This document shows, piece after piece, positions 8,499 through 18,559 of a stretch of DNA of 38,603 bases. Numbering within the stretch: position 1 is the first letter of the stretch; each line of letters opens with the position of its first letter. A program made the translations under genes and the position numbers. The notes below the pieces were generated by a model. It saw only the letters and a program-made list of their open reading frames with translations. It was not told where the DNA came from and did no database searches. Source of the DNA: Thermanaerothrix sp. (GTDB lineage: Bacteria; Synergistota; Synergistia; Synergistales; Synergistaceae); NCBI GenBank assembly GCA_026417795.1, contig JAOACP010000020.1, positions 1 through 38,603 of the forward strand. The letters are read 5' to 3'.

Positions 8499-10250
8499 TT
8501 ACCTCCCAAGCCTGGACTCAACGTCGCCCCAGGGGACTACAAAAAACGTGGACCTACCATGGGGACACTTATGCGGTACAGCACACCGGAACAGCTCCCT
8601 AATCAACCGGACAGCCCCTTCGGGATCTACAAGTTCGCCAAGCTTCATGGAACGCTTACACGCCCTCTCCGCCATGCGCCGCAAAATAAGGCCCTCCTCC
8701 GTATCCCTCCCGTCATCACTGGACGCACTTGAAACCGCCCAGCGCAACCACTCCACGGGGGACACATGGAACGCGGAAAGGGATTGGGGAATGCCTTCCA
8801 ACCAAAGGGTCTCAGGCTGCCCCAAAGTAAAACTAAATCCCAAGCGCTCCAATACACCCATGTAGAGCTTCACCTTCGAAGCCACCGAGGAAGGCACCTC
8901 AACCGGGAAGGCTAAAACCTGCGTCCCCCCGTAGGATCCATTGACTATCCGCTCGAAGGTTATCCTCTCCTCCGCCGCATGGGGATCCAGGAAGAGAACC
9001 CCCCGGGGAAGATCATATAACAGGTACCCTCGGGAGGTCTTTCCGATGTAAGACACATCCAACGGACCATCCACTCCAAAGCCATTGCCCCCGATGGAAC
9101 CAGTGGGCGTTTCATCACCTTCAGGGACGATAAAACCTTTCCCTAAGACATCGGAACTAGGGTCTTTCGTATCCCAACCGAGGCCAGAGGGCTCAGAGCT
9201 TTCCCCCCTCTGAAAGGGGGCAAGATCCGCTTGCCTTAGGGAACCCATTATCCCATGGCTTAGCTGAGCAACGTTAAAACGGCGGCCATTTACCGACACT
9301 GCGGTTCCAACAGCGGACTGAGCAGCTCCATAAACGACGTTGAAGATGTCCCTCGGCCTTTTAAAGCGCACCTCCCCCTTGGTGGGATGGACGTTAACAT
9401 CCACATCCTCCGGAGGAATGTCTATGAAGACAACCCACTCTCCCTTGGCGGAACCTACAGCTCCCTGAATCGCCGCCCTTATGCCGGTATCCCATATCCG
9501 CCTTTGATTCACAAACATCACCATGCCGCCACGGCCCTCACCATGGCCGCTCCAAAAGGCCAAGCATTTAACCCCATCCATCTCCGCAAAGCCTTCCCTG
9601 GGATCGCCCCCCCACAGGGCCTTAACCGCCTCCCGTTGGGACCCCGTCGGCCTCCGATCAAGGATTCGCCTGCCATCGGACGCCAAGGTAAACCACCGGT
9701 CATGCCAAACCAAGCTAACCTCCTGGATAAACTGGCTTATCCTGCGGGTCTCGGCGGCTGCGGCCCTCAAGAACTTCCTCCTGGCCGGGAGGTTGTAGAA
9801 GAGCTCCTCCACCCTTACGGTGGTACCCCCTTGACAGGGAAGTCTGTGGCAAGCCAGCACCTCGCCCCCTTCACACCGAATGAGCCCCCCCACGTCATCC
9901 CCTTGGAAACGGCTCCTTATCTCCATGCGGCTTACCGCACCGATGCTGGCCAAGGCCTCTCCCCTAAAGCCCAGGGATCTTATGTTAAACAGGTCATCCA
10001 GGGACTTTATCTTGCTCGTGGCATAACGCAAAACCGCCATTGGAAGGTCTTCAAAGGGGATGCCCCTTCCATCGTCCTCCACAACTATCCAACTCTTCCC
10101 CCCCTGAGACAAGGATACGCTGATGCGTCCCGCCCCAGCGTCAATGGAATTCTCCACCAGCTCTTTTACCACAGACAACGGCCTCTCTATTACCTCTCCG
10201 GCGGCTATCTTCTCCCGTACTTCCTGGGGCAGGTGTTCAATCCTTACCAC
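8499..10250 (-). CDS. mutL: DNA mismatch repair protein MutL, endonuclease type
   Basis: The GHKL ATPase half shows the four nucleotide-binding motifs: [10 protein letters not shown] with the catalytic Glu, [17 protein letters not shown], and an NQRRIWD strand. The C-terminal half carries the metal-dependent nickase motif as [12 protein letters not shown] near residue 420 (consensus DQHA-x2-E-x4-E, with Gln replaced by Pro) plus ACKRSMK and CPHGRS near residue 560. This marks the nicking form of MutL used by bacteria without MutH/Dam. About 583 residues is normal. The GTG at 10250 has GGGGGGA eight bases upstream and gives the standard N-terminus; a GTG at 10268 is also possible. It overlaps mutS by 14 bases. 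Confidence 0.93.
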   Translation of the reverse strand: MVRIEHLPQEVREKIAAGEVIERPLSVVKELVENSIDAGAGRISVSLSQGGKSWIVVEDDGRGIPFEDLPMAVLRYATSKIKSLDDLFNIRSLGFRGEALASIGAVSRMEIRSRFQGDDVGGLIRCEGGEVLACHRLPCQGGTTVRVEELFYNLPARRKFLRAAAAETRRISQFIQEVSLVWHDRWFTLASDGRRILDRRPTGSQREAVKALWGGDPREGFAEMDGVKCLAFWSGHGEGRGGMVMFVNQRRIWDTGIRAAIQGAVGSAKGEWVVFIDIPPEDVDVNVHPTKGEVRFKRPRDIFNVVYGAAQSAVGTAVSVNGRRFNVAQLSHGIMGSLRQADLAPFQRGESSEPSGLGWDTKDPSSDVLGKGFIVPEGDETPTGSIGGNGFGVDGPLDVSYIGKTSRGYLLYDLPRGVLFLDPHAAEERITFERIVNGSYGGTQVLAFPVEVPSSVASKVKLYMGVLERLGFSFTLGQPETLWLEGIPQSLSAFHVSPVEWLRWAVSSASSDDGRDTEEGLILRRMAERACKRSMKLGELVDPEGAVRLIRELFRCAVPHKCPHGRSTFFVVPWGDVESRLGR

Positions 10251-12813
10251 GCGGTTTATCCCCCCCACCCCTTAGTATGTCCAAAGCCCTCCTCCTGAGA
10301 TCATATATCTTCTCCAACCCCTGAAGGGGGGTCATGTTATCCGGATCACAGGCCGCCAACTCCTCTATAATACCGTCCACCCGGGGATCAAAAAGCGAGA
10401 GCTGTACAGCCCCGGAAGGGACCTCAAAAGCGGCTCCGACATCCCTTTTACGCCTTCCCTCAAACATCTCCAGCAGCTCCCTGGAACGCCGGAGAACGGA
10501 TTCCGGGAGCCCCGCCAACCTTGCAACCTCCACCCCATAAGACCTGTCGGCGGGCCTTGGAACCACATGGTGCAGAAACACCACACCCCTTGGGGTCTCC
10601 TCCACCGCAACGCTCCAGTTGCTAACCCCCGGGAGCTGCTCCGCAAGGACCGTCAGCTCATGATAGTGGGTGGCAAATAGGACCTTCACCCCAACATCGG
10701 ACCTGTGATGCAGATACTCCATCACCGCCCAAGCTATGCTCATCCCGTCGTCGGTGGACGTCCCCCTGCCTATCTCGTCCAATATCACAAGGCTCCTGGG
10801 CCCCAAGCCGTTCAATATCTGTGCGGTCTCCACCATCTCAACCATGAAGGTGCTCTGGCCCCTCACCAGATCGTCCCTGGCACCTATCCTGGTATATATC
10901 CTGCTAAAACACCCCACCCTGGCATGGCTTGCGGGGACAAAGGAACCCATCTGGGCCATTATCGCAATGAGAGCCCCCATCCTAAGGTAGGTCGACTTGC
11001 CTGCCATGTTGGGCCCGGTCAAAAGGATCATGCGCCTGGCTCCACCGTCCAAATACATGTCGTTAGGGGTAAAGGGCTCAGGATGCAATGCAGCCTCCAC
11101 AACCGGATGCCTGGCATCCTTGAGATGAAACACGTCTCCAAGGTCCACCTGAGGCCTGGAATAACCCCTCTCCACCGCCGCGGTGGCAAGGCTCTGAAGA
11201 CAATCCAACTCTCCCACCAGCACTGACAGGGACTGAATCTCAGGGGTAGCATCAAGTATCTTGGATAAAATATCGTTCCATACCTGGGCCTCCCTTACGC
11301 TAACCGCCAGGGAGGCCTTGGACATCCTGGATTCAAACTCCTGAAGCTCCTGGGTTACGAACCTCTCGGCGTTTACCAGGGTTTGGCGCCTTATGTAGTA
11401 ATCGGGCACCCTGTCAACATTGGACTTGCTGACCTCTATGTAGTAACCAAAGACCTTGTTATACCGCACCTTAAGACCCTTTATGCCGGTTCTTTCCCTC
11501 TCCCTTTCCTCAAAGGCGGAAAGCCAGCCCTCGTGGCCGTCCACGAAGGAGCGAAGCTCGTCCAACTCCCTGTCGTATCCTTGCCTGATAACGGGGCCCT
11601 CAGAAAGGTCCTTCGGCAGCCTATCCTCCAAAGCGGCATCCAACGTCACCTTAAGGGCCTCCAAGGCGCTGGATGGTTTTATGCGCCACCTATCCGGAAG
11701 CACGTCAGCACAGGCGGCAACCTCCGGAAGGGCGGACACAAAGTCGCGGCACAGTCCCGCGTCCCTTGGGCCTCCGGTTCCAAGGTGGAGCCTCGACACC
11801 GCCCGTTCCACATCCCCCACGGATCCAAGGGAAGAACGAATGGCACTTAAGACCAAAGGGATCTCCACCAAAGATTGAACAGCATCAAGTCTTAGGTTTA
11901 TCTCATCGGGATCGTTAAGGGGATGCAGGATCCACTCCCTCAAAACCCTTTTGCCCAGAGGGGTTACGCAAAAATTAAGGACAGAAAACAGGGAGGAGTC
12001 CCTGGGTTCTAAAAGGTCAAGGTTCCTTTGGGATGTGAGGTCAAGCATTAGCCCCTTCCCAAGGCATACCCGCTTAAGAGGCCTTATATGCCCTATTGAC
12101 CTGAACTGGGTTTCCTCCGCATAACGAAGCACCGCCCCCGCGGGACCTAAGGCAGGATCCCCGCTTTGGAACCCCAACCCCTCCAGTGTGGCTACCCCAA
12201 GGCGCTGCTTCAGCAACAGCTCGTTCGCCGCCGGGGAAAAGAGATCCAGTTCCCTCTCAACCCATCTCCAAGGCATATCGTCGGGCACCTTACCCTTGGG
12301 AACCAAAACCTCCGTGGGCGAATAGATAGACAGCACCCCCTGAATCTCCAACGCGGACACCATGCCAGCCTCGAATTGGCCAGTGGAAAGGGATATCACC
12401 GCAAAGGCCCATTCCCCGCCAACCGGTTCACAGGCCGCCAAATAGACGTCCAAGGATCCCTCCGAAGGCACGAAGGTCCCGGGGGTCACTAAGCGGACCA
12501 CCTGCCTTTTAACCAGCGTCTTGCCATCTGGTTCGGAGACCTGCTCACAAATGGCCACCTTACGCCCTTGTTCCACCAACTTGGCCAGGTACTGCTCCAC
12601 CGAATGATGGGGCACCCCCGCCATGGGTATCGATCGATCCTGATCTCGGGCGGTAAGGGCTATGTCCAAAAGCCGGGACGCCTCCTTGGCATCGTCGAAG
12701 AACAGCTCGTAGAAATCACCCATCCGGAAGAAAAGAAGGTAGTCCCTGTACTTCTCCTTCCAGTAAAGGTACTGCTCAAGCATGGGGGTAAGCTTAACTC
12801 CTTCGGGTAGCAA
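10237..12813 (-). CDS. mutS: DNA mismatch repair protein MutS
   Basis: This 858-residue MutS1 protein recognises mismatches as a dimer and recruits MutL. The N-terminal mismatch-binding domain has the Phe-x-Glu wedge in MGDFYELFF (residues 31-39) and MAGVPHHSV; the clamp and connector domains follow. The C-terminal ATPase has Walker [10 protein letters not shown] near residue 600 and Walker [12 protein letters not shown], then the helix-turn-helix dimer region. The start is TTG, with GGAGGG eight bases upstream inside the end of ruvX; an ATG ten codons later has no well-placed ribosome site. It directly abuts ruvX and runs into mutL, so repair genes are co-translated. Confidence 0.95.
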   Translation of the reverse strand: MLPEGVKLTPMLEQYLYWKEKYRDYLLFFRMGDFYELFFDDAKEASRLLDIALTARDQDRSIPMAGVPHHSVEQYLAKLVEQGRKVAICEQVSEPDGKTLVKRQVVRLVTPGTFVPSEGSLDVYLAACEPVGGEWAFAVISLSTGQFEAGMVSALEIQGVLSIYSPTEVLVPKGKVPDDMPWRWVERELDLFSPAANELLLKQRLGVATLEGLGFQSGDPALGPAGAVLRYAEETQFRSIGHIRPLKRVCLGKGLMLDLTSQRNLDLLEPRDSSLFSVLNFCVTPLGKRVLREWILHPLNDPDEINLRLDAVQSLVEIPLVLSAIRSSLGSVGDVERAVSRLHLGTGGPRDAGLCRDFVSALPEVAACADVLPDRWRIKPSSALEALKVTLDAALEDRLPKDLSEGPVIRQGYDRELDELRSFVDGHEGWLSAFEERERERTGIKGLKVRYNKVFGYYIEVSKSNVDRVPDYYIRRQTLVNAERFVTQELQEFESRMSKASLAVSVREAQVWNDILSKILDATPEIQSLSVLVGELDCLQSLATAAVERGYSRPQVDLGDVFHLKDARHPVVEAALHPEPFTPNDMYLDGGARRMILLTGPNMAGKSTYLRMGALIAIMAQMGSFVPASHARVGCFSRIYTRIGARDDLVRGQSTFMVEMVETAQILNGLGPRSLVILDEIGRGTSTDDGMSIAWAVMEYLHHRSDVGVKVLFATHYHELTVLAEQLPGVSNWSVAVEETPRGVVFLHHVVPRPADRSYGVEVARLAGLPESVLRRSRELLEMFEGRRKRDVGAAFEVPSGAVQLSLFDPRVDGIIEELAACDPDNMTPLQGLEKIYDLRRRALDILRGGGDKPRGKD

Positions 12814-13245
12814 CTAAACGTCCCTCCTGGAGTCAAGATAGCTTTGCAACAAAACCGCGGCGGCCACCTTGTCCACCTTTCCCTTTCTCTTATCCCTTCG
12901 CATATCCGCCTCCAGGAGGAACCTCTGGGCTATGGCGGTGGTAAACCTCTCGTCCAGCGTGACCACTTCCACATCCCCAAGTACACCTTTCAGCTCCTCC
13001 AGCCAGGCCTCAACCCTAAGGGCTTCAGGACCTAAGCTTCCGTCGGTTCGCCTAGGCAGCCCCACTACCACCAGGGATACCTGATTCCGCTGGATGAGCT
13101 CCTTGACCCTTGCGGGCCATCCCTCTTCCATCTTAAGGACCTCCAGGGGAGACGCAAAACAGCGAGAGGGGTCGCTCAAGGCGACCCCAATCCGCACCTC
13201 CCCGAGATCCAAGGCCATAATCCTTCCCTTGGAATCAACGGTCAT
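12814..13245 (-). CDS. ruvX: RuvX/YqgF-family putative Holliday junction resolvase
   Basis: The 143-residue protein has the RNase H-like fold signatures of the YqgF family: MALDLGEVRIGVALSD with the first catalytic Asp, VVGLPRRTDGS, TLDERFTT and KVDKVAAAVLLQSYLD with the last Asp. Family members are linked to 16S rRNA 5'-end processing and to Holliday junction cleavage; which applies here is not visible. The ATG overlaps the alaS stop as ATGA, and the alaS-ruvX linkage is common (often with a small yrzL/mutS neighbour). Longer forms starting upstream inside alaS are not supported. Confidence 0.92.
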   Translation of the reverse strand: MTVDSKGRIMALDLGEVRIGVALSDPSRCFASPLEVLKMEEGWPARVKELIQRNQVSLVVVGLPRRTDGSLGPEALRVEAWLEELKGVLGDVEVVTLDERFTTAIAQRFLLEADMRRDKRKGKVDKVAAAVLLQSYLDSRRDV

Positions 13246-15908
13246 CCTTTGATCATTCCTCCGATTATCTTCTCCACATCCTCTTTGATCGAAGACACCC
13301 TGCAAGACACCTGCTGACCCCAAACCCCGCCTCCCTGCGCGGTGTTGGCCTTTCCTCCCGCGTTGAAGCCCCAGAGGGCTCCCAGCTCCTTTATAAGCGC
13401 TCCGGCCTTAACACCCCTGGAAACCGCCTCGTCGGAGACCATCACCACCACCAGGAACTTGGAATCGTTCTTGGAGACCATAACAGAGACTGACAAGGGG
13501 TAACGGCCCTTCACCATGTCTCCCATGGCCCTCAGGGCTTCGGCATCGGCCCCCTCGGTGAAGAAGGTTACCACGTGTACGCCCTTAACGTTCAACGGGG
13601 TTGACAGCTCCCTCTCAAGCTCTCCGGCGCTTAGGGACAGCCTAAGCTGTTTAAGTTCCTTTTCCAGCCCCCTCGTCTCCCGAACCAGTTCCTCCACCCT
13701 CTGGGGCACACCTTCGGGATCCACCCCAAGAATGGACGAGGCGCTCCTTAGGGCATCAAATGCCCTGCGATATCCCTGAATGGAGGCCATCCCAGCTGTG
13801 GCGGTTATCCGTCTCAGCCCAGAGCCAATTCCCTCCTCCCGCTTGATCTTGAAGAGCCCTATCTGGCCGGTGGAGTGAACGTGCGTCCCCCCGCAAAGTT
13901 CAGTGGAGAAGTCCTTCACCGACACCACACGGACGGTATCGCCGTACTTCTCGTCAAAAAGCGCCCTCGCTCCCATGGCCCTGGCGGAATCCAAGTCGGT
14001 CTCCAGGGTGGAAACCGGAAGGTCCATCAACACAACCTCGTTTATGATGTCCTCCACCCTAGCAATCTCATCCCAGGACATGGGCGCAAAGTGGTTGAAG
14101 TCAAACCGAAGCATGTCCTCCGCCACCAAGGACCCGCTCTGCCTTACGTGCCCCCCAAGGACCCTTGAGAGGGCTTCGTGCAGCAGGTGCGTGGCGGTAT
14201 GGTGGCGCCTTATGTACCACCGCCGTTTTGAGTCCACACGACATTTAACCTGCTGTCCGACCTTGAGCAACCCACTAAGTATCGTTGCCCTATGGGATAT
14301 GAGCCCATCCATCGGACATTGAGCGTCCTCCACCTGAGCCTGGCCGCCTTCCCATAGGATGCTGCCAGTGTCTCCAACCTGTCCCCCCTTCTCCCCATAG
14401 AAGGGGGTCTCCTTAAGGAAAACCTCCACCGACTCTCCGGCGGATGCTTGATCCACGGCCTTCCCGTCCACCACAAGGGCCACCACGGTGGAGTCCATTT
14501 CCTCGGCCTCATAGCCTGCGAAAACGGTCTTGCCATGGCCTAGAACGTCGGAGTAAACTGTGCGTTTGACCGCGGAGGCGGTGTGCTTGCTGCCCGATCT
14601 AGCCATCTCTCGCTGGCGCTCCATGGCCTCCTCAAAGGCTACGGAATCAACTGTCATACCGTGCTCCGCACATATCTCCGCGGTCAGCTCCAGGGGGAAG
14701 CCATAGGTGTCATACAGTTCAAACGCCGCCTGCCCAGGGAAGGTGCTACCCCCCCCAGCCTTAAGCCTTGATATCTCATCCTCCAAAAGGACGCTTCCCT
14801 GCTCCAGGGTCTTCAAGAAGCGCCCTTCCTCAAGATCCAAGACCTGGTGGATGGTGGCCCTGTGCTCCAACAACTCAGAATACGGATCCCCCATGAGCTG
14901 CTCCACCACCGGCAGGATCTCCTTTATGAAGGGCCCGTCAATTCCTATCAAGCGGCCAAAGCGGACCGCTCTCCTGATGAGCCGCCTTAAGACATAGCCG
15001 GCCCCCTCGTTGGAGGGAAGGACACCGTCCGCCACCAGGAAGGCGGCGGCTCTTACGTGGTCGGATATGACCCGCACCGCAAGGTCCGACTTGGGAGAGG
15101 CGCCGTATGACACACCTCCAAGCGAACAGGCCTTATCTATGAGGGGTTTGAAGAGATTCGTCTCAAAATCGCTCCTTACCCGCTGTACCACCGAAGCAAG
15201 CCTTTCAAGCCCCATGCCGGTGTCTATGTTCTTCTTGGGAAGTGGCGCGAGGTTTCCTGCCTCGTCCCTGTTGTACTGCATGAACACCAGGTTCCATACC
15301 TCAAGGTACCTGTCGCAGTCACATCCAACCCCGCAGGTGGGCTTACCACAGGAGAACTCAGGCCCCTGGTCGTATATTATCTCGGAGCAGGGCCCACAGG
15401 GACCAACGGGACCGGCGGCCCAGAAGTTATCTTCCTCCCCCATGCGGATGATCCTGTCCTTTGTGATGCCAACGGAGTTCATCCAGATGGACTCCGCCTC
15501 GTCGTCATCCCTGTATATGGTTACATACATCCTGTCCGGCTCCATGCCGACCCGCTGGGTGAGAAACTCCCACGCCCACGGGATGACCTCCCCCTTGAAG
15601 TAATCGCCAAAACTAAAATTGCCGAGCATCTCAAAGAAAGTGTGATGCCTGGCGGTCCTGCCAACGTTATCTATGTCGTTGGTCCTTATGCACTTCTGGG
15701 CAGTGGTAACGCGGCTGTGGTTCGGCGCCTTAAGACCTAGGAAATAGGGCTTGAAGGGCACCATGCCGGCTATGGTAAAAAGAAGGGTGGGATCGTCGGG
15801 TATGAGCGAAGCACTTGGGTACCTGGCACAACCCTTTTCCTCAAAGAAGGATAGGAACATCTCCCTTAATTCTGCAGCGGATCGCCACTTCAACGGCCAT
15901 ACCCCCAT
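13242..15908 (-). CDS. alaS: Alanyl-tRNA synthetase
   Basis: This is a full-length AlaRS (888 residues) with the class II catalytic core (FEMLGNFSFGDYF, and the PVGPCGPCSEI segment followed by a Cys-rich CGKPTCGVGCDCD insert), the tRNA-recognition domain, the editing domain with HHTATHLLH and CGGTHVH zinc ligands, and the C-terminal DHHA1/C-Ala domain with GGKANTAQGGG. Catalysis, proofreading and oligomer parts are thus all present. The ATG at 15908 has no ribosome site; a TTG five codons later would give the common MKW N-terminus and has GGGGG eight bases upstream. A possible -10 (TAGATT) ends only six bases before the ATG (see findings). No T-box leader fits in the 63-base gap upstream. Confidence 0.96.
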   Translation of the reverse strand: MGVWPLKWRSAAELREMFLSFFEEKGCARYPSASLIPDDPTLLFTIAGMVPFKPYFLGLKAPNHSRVTTAQKCIRTNDIDNVGRTARHHTFFEMLGNFSFGDYFKGEVIPWAWEFLTQRVGMEPDRMYVTIYRDDDEAESIWMNSVGITKDRIIRMGEEDNFWAAGPVGPCGPCSEIIYDQGPEFSCGKPTCGVGCDCDRYLEVWNLVFMQYNRDEAGNLAPLPKKNIDTGMGLERLASVVQRVRSDFETNLFKPLIDKACSLGGVSYGASPKSDLAVRVISDHVRAAAFLVADGVLPSNEGAGYVLRRLIRRAVRFGRLIGIDGPFIKEILPVVEQLMGDPYSELLEHRATIHQVLDLEEGRFLKTLEQGSVLLEDEISRLKAGGGSTFPGQAAFELYDTYGFPLELTAEICAEHGMTVDSVAFEEAMERQREMARSGSKHTASAVKRTVYSDVLGHGKTVFAGYEAEEMDSTVVALVVDGKAVDQASAGESVEVFLKETPFYGEKGGQVGDTGSILWEGGQAQVEDAQCPMDGLISHRATILSGLLKVGQQVKCRVDSKRRWYIRRHHTATHLLHEALSRVLGGHVRQSGSLVAEDMLRFDFNHFAPMSWDEIARVEDIINEVVLMDLPVSTLETDLDSARAMGARALFDEKYGDTVRVVSVKDFSTELCGGTHVHSTGQIGLFKIKREEGIGSGLRRITATAGMASIQGYRRAFDALRSASSILGVDPEGVPQRVEELVRETRGLEKELKQLRLSLSAGELERELSTPLNVKGVHVVTFFTEGADAEALRAMGDMVKGRYPLSVSVMVSKNDSKFLVVVMVSDEAVSRGVKAGALIKELGALWGFNAGGKANTAQGGGVWGQQVSCRVSSIKEDVEKIIGGMIKG

Positions 15909-15940
15909 TTATTTAATCTAAAAAATCAACCTACAAGATC
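15909..15940 (-). promoter_or_regulatory. Possible alaS promoter, very close to the start codon
   Basis: In the gap between mtaD and alaS the minus strand reads TTGATC, 16 bases, TAGATT, six bases, ATG. Both boxes match the sigma-70 consensus at only four of six positions. If used, the transcript would begin at or next to the ATG. A second reading, TTGAAA with 18 bases to TAGGTT, would give a leader of about 15 bases. Confidence 0.35.
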
Positions 15941-15971
15941 AACGCCGCCGGTTTCAACCACAAGAGGTGGA

Positions 15972-17246
15972 TCACCCCTTTAAAAGCTCCTCCCGGCTTC
16001 GCAGCGCCTTCTGTATTATCTTCTCTTGGTTCAGGTGCGGGAACCTACCCTCCTGGTATAGCACACGGCCTCCCACCATCACCATGTGCACATCCGCGGA
16101 GGAACCGGCATAGACCAGGTACTCAGGGAGGGTTTTCTCCGACACCCCCATGTAATGGGGGCCCCTTAGGTCCACCACCATAAGGTCCGCGGAGAACCCC
16201 TCTCTTATAAGCCCCACGTCATGGAAACCCAAAGCCAAAGCTCCGTTCCGGGTGGCCATCCGCAAGGCCTCCCTTGCGGATATGGCGGTGGGATCCTTTC
16301 CTGCTCCCTTGTGTATGAGGGCCGCCATGCGCAGCTCTCCCCACATGTCCAAACGATTGTTGCTGGCAGCTCCATCGGTGCCCAGGGCTACGCAGACGCC
16401 CTTTTCAATCATGCGGGCTAAAGGCGCAAAGCCGCTTCCCAGTTTCATGTTGCTCGACGGGTTGTGCACCACCGTAACGTTATCCCGGGCCAAATAGGAC
16501 ATGTGCTCCTCCCTGAACCAAACCCCATGAGCCAGGATGAGGCTTTTAACCTCAAAGAGCCCGCTTCGGGCCAAGAGCTCAACCGGGTCAACCTTTAGCT
16601 CCTCCCTTATGTAGTTATCCTCCCACATGGTCTCAAGCCAATGGGTGTGGACCCCCACATCCTCCGCAATCGCCAACCTTCCGACCTCTGCTAGAAAGTC
16701 TGGCGGAACCGTGTAGGGGGCATGGGGGCCAAAGAACCCCACAAGACCGCTTCTTCCCTTAAGCTCCCTAACCAGCGAAAGCCCGTCCTCCAGTTTGGAG
16801 CGGTCGTCGCCGGTGATACCCCGGGAAAGGTTCGCCTTAAGCCCGCTCTTGAGGGCTCCTTCCGCCACCTGGTCCATGAAGAAGTACATGTCCCCAAACG
16901 CCACGGTGCCGGTGGATATCATCTCAAGGGCCGCAAGCAAAGTGCCGTTCAAGACATGCTCCGCCTTAAGCTTGGCCTCCACTGGCCATATCCTTTCCCT
17001 AAGCCAATCCATAAGGGGAAGTTCCTCCCCCAGCCCACGTAACAAAACCATGGCCACGTGGGTATGGGCGTTAACAAAACCGGGCAAGACCGCAAAGTTA
17101 CCTCCGCCGTCCAGGAGAAGATCTCCCTCCCCTTCTCCTGTCTCAAATACACCGGCCACCTTGCCGTCATTGACCACCAGGTCCCCCCTCACGGGGGACC
17201 GCATCTCCGGGTCCCATATGATGACGTCCCTAAATAGCAAGCCCAC
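15972..17246 (-). CDS. mtaD: 5'-methylthioadenosine/S-adenosylhomocysteine deaminase (amidohydrolase)
   Basis: The protein (about 424 residues) is a metal-dependent amidohydrolase of the TM0936/MtaD group. Metal and catalytic residues are visible in NAHTHVAM (HxH), GPHAPYT, HTHWLET, LILAHGVWF and LGTDGAASNNRLDMW. Known members deaminate methylthioadenosine, S-adenosylhomocysteine and adenosine to the inosine forms. It directly follows ahcY, which acts on the same substrate, supporting the call. I chose the GTG at 17246 (GGAGG eight bases upstream) because it gives the family N-terminus; ATG at 17264 or TTG at 17267 would overlap the ahcY stop. Guanine deaminase or chlorohydrolase relatives are less likely given length and context. 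Confidence 0.88.
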   Translation of the reverse strand: MGLLFRDVIIWDPEMRSPVRGDLVVNDGKVAGVFETGEGEGDLLLDGGGNFAVLPGFVNAHTHVAMVLLRGLGEELPLMDWLRERIWPVEAKLKAEHVLNGTLLAALEMISTGTVAFGDMYFFMDQVAEGALKSGLKANLSRGITGDDRSKLEDGLSLVRELKGRSGLVGFFGPHAPYTVPPDFLAEVGRLAIAEDVGVHTHWLETMWEDNYIREELKVDPVELLARSGLFEVKSLILAHGVWFREEHMSYLARDNVTVVHNPSSNMKLGSGFAPLARMIEKGVCVALGTDGAASNNRLDMWGELRMAALIHKGAGKDPTAISAREALRMATRNGALALGFHDVGLIREGFSADLMVVDLRGPHYMGVSEKTLPEYLVYAGSSADVHMVMVGGRVLYQEGRFPHLNQEKIIQKALRSREELLKG

Positions 17247-17263
17247 TCCAATCCCCTCCGGCA

Positions 17264-18502
17264 TCAATCCCTAAAGGAGTTGAGGTATTCCCTCTGCTCG
17301 TCAGTGAGCTCCTCCAGGGAAAGGTTAAGGCTTTGCAGCTTAATCCTGGCTATCTCCTCGTCCAACTCCAGGGGCATGGGATAAAGTCCAGGGTCCATAG
17401 GATTATCCATTAAATGCATCGCTGACAGCAACTGGGATGAGAAGCTCAAATCCATTATCTCCACCGGATGGCCGTCCCCTCCAGCAAGGTTTACAAGGCG
17501 CCCCTCCGCCAACAGGTGCAGCTCCCTGCCGTCTTCCATGGCGTAGGTCCTTACCCCCTCCCTGGAATTCTTCACGGAGCGGCTCATCCTCTCAAGATCC
17601 GGCAGGGAGACCTCCACGTCAAAGTGGCCGGCGTTAGCCAATATGGCCCCGTTCTTCATGAGGGCAAAGTGTTCGCCCCTTATGACATTAACGTTACCGG
17701 TGACGGTTATGAAGAAGTCACCCTCTCGGGAGGCACCCTTCATATCCATCACACCAAAGCCGTCCATATGGGCCTCTAAGGCCTTGTGGGGGTCCACCTC
17801 CACCACGATGACCCTGGCGCCAAGGCCCTGGGCCCGCTTGGCAACTCCCTTGCCACACCAACCGTAGCCTACCACCACCACACAGCTGCCGGCCACAACA
17901 CGATTGGTAAGCCTCGATATGGCATCCCATACCGACTGACCGGTGCCATACCGATTATCAAAGAGGTATTTGCTCAGAGCATCGTTGACAGCTATCATGG
18001 GAATCCTGAGGATACCCTCTTTATTCATGGCCCTGAGGCGTTTTATGCCAGTGGTGGTCTCCTCACAGCCCCCCAAAACACCGCTGAGAACCTCGGGCAT
18101 CTCTGAGTGAAGCATGTACACCATATCGGCCCCATCGTCTATTATGAAATCCGGAGCTTCCCTAAGACACTTCCTAAGGTTCTCCGAGTACTCCTCCATG
18201 GACATGCCCCTTCTGCTGTGCACCACAACCCCCCTCTCCACAAGGGCGGCACAGACGTCGTCCTGGGTGGACAATGGGTTGCTGCCCGCCGCAAAGACGG
18301 TGGCTCCAAGGTCCTTAAGGGTTAAAAGAAAACACGCGGTCTTGGCCTCCAGGTGCAGACAACACGCCAGCTTTCGTCCTGCCAAAGGGGAAGGGGAAGC
18401 GTAACGATCCCTCAGGGCCCTGAGCACCGGCATGTACCTCCAAGCCCACTCTATCTTCCTGCTCCCAGACTCCGCCAAAGACAGGGCATCCGCCTGGCTC
18501 AT
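17264..18502 (-). CDS. ahcY: Adenosylhomocysteinase, short form
   Basis: The enzyme reversibly splits S-adenosylhomocysteine into adenosine and homocysteine, removing the inhibitor left by methyltransferases. Seen are CLHLEAKTACF, the AGSNPLSTQDD loop, DDGADM, EETTTGIKR, NDALSKYLFDNRYGTGQS with catalytic Lys and Asp, and the NAD-binding VVVVGYGWCGKG. At 412 residues it lacks the insert of about 40 residues in the long bacterial/eukaryotic form and ends in EEQ-type YLNSF rather than KPDHYRY, as in Thermotoga and archaea. The ATG has GGGGGAG eight bases upstream. A promoter-like sequence lies over the end of mtnA just upstream. Confidence 0.94.
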   Translation of the reverse strand: MSQADALSLAESGSRKIEWAWRYMPVLRALRDRYASPSPLAGRKLACCLHLEAKTACFLLTLKDLGATVFAAGSNPLSTQDDVCAALVERGVVVHSRRGMSMEEYSENLRKCLREAPDFIIDDGADMVYMLHSEMPEVLSGVLGGCEETTTGIKRLRAMNKEGILRIPMIAVNDALSKYLFDNRYGTGQSVWDAISRLTNRVVAGSCVVVVGYGWCGKGVAKRAQGLGARVIVVEVDPHKALEAHMDGFGVMDMKGASREGDFFITVTGNVNVIRGEHFALMKNGAILANAGHFDVEVSLPDLERMSRSVKNSREGVRTYAMEDGRELHLLAEGRLVNLAGGDGHPVEIMDLSFSSQLLSAMHLMDNPMDPGLYPMPLELDEEIARIKLQSLNLSLEELTDEQREYLNSFRD

Positions 18503-18528
18503 TTAAACCACTCCCCCTTGTTTTAATG

Positions 18529-18557
18529 ATTTAACAATGTTTCAGGGTCATTCCCAA
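18529..18557 (-). promoter_or_regulatory. Possible promoter for ahcY-mtaD
   Basis: TTGGGA (18557-18552), a 17-base spacer and TTAAAT (18534-18529) resemble a sigma-70 promoter, each box with four of six matches. It lies in the 57-base gap between mtnA and ahcY, about 27 bases before the ahcY ATG. Confidence 0.4.
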
Positions 18558-18559
18558 CC

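Noticed and set aside
15909-15971. T-box or other tRNA-sensing leader before alaS.
   Set aside because: The gap is only 63 bases and lacks the T-box sequence and a terminator.
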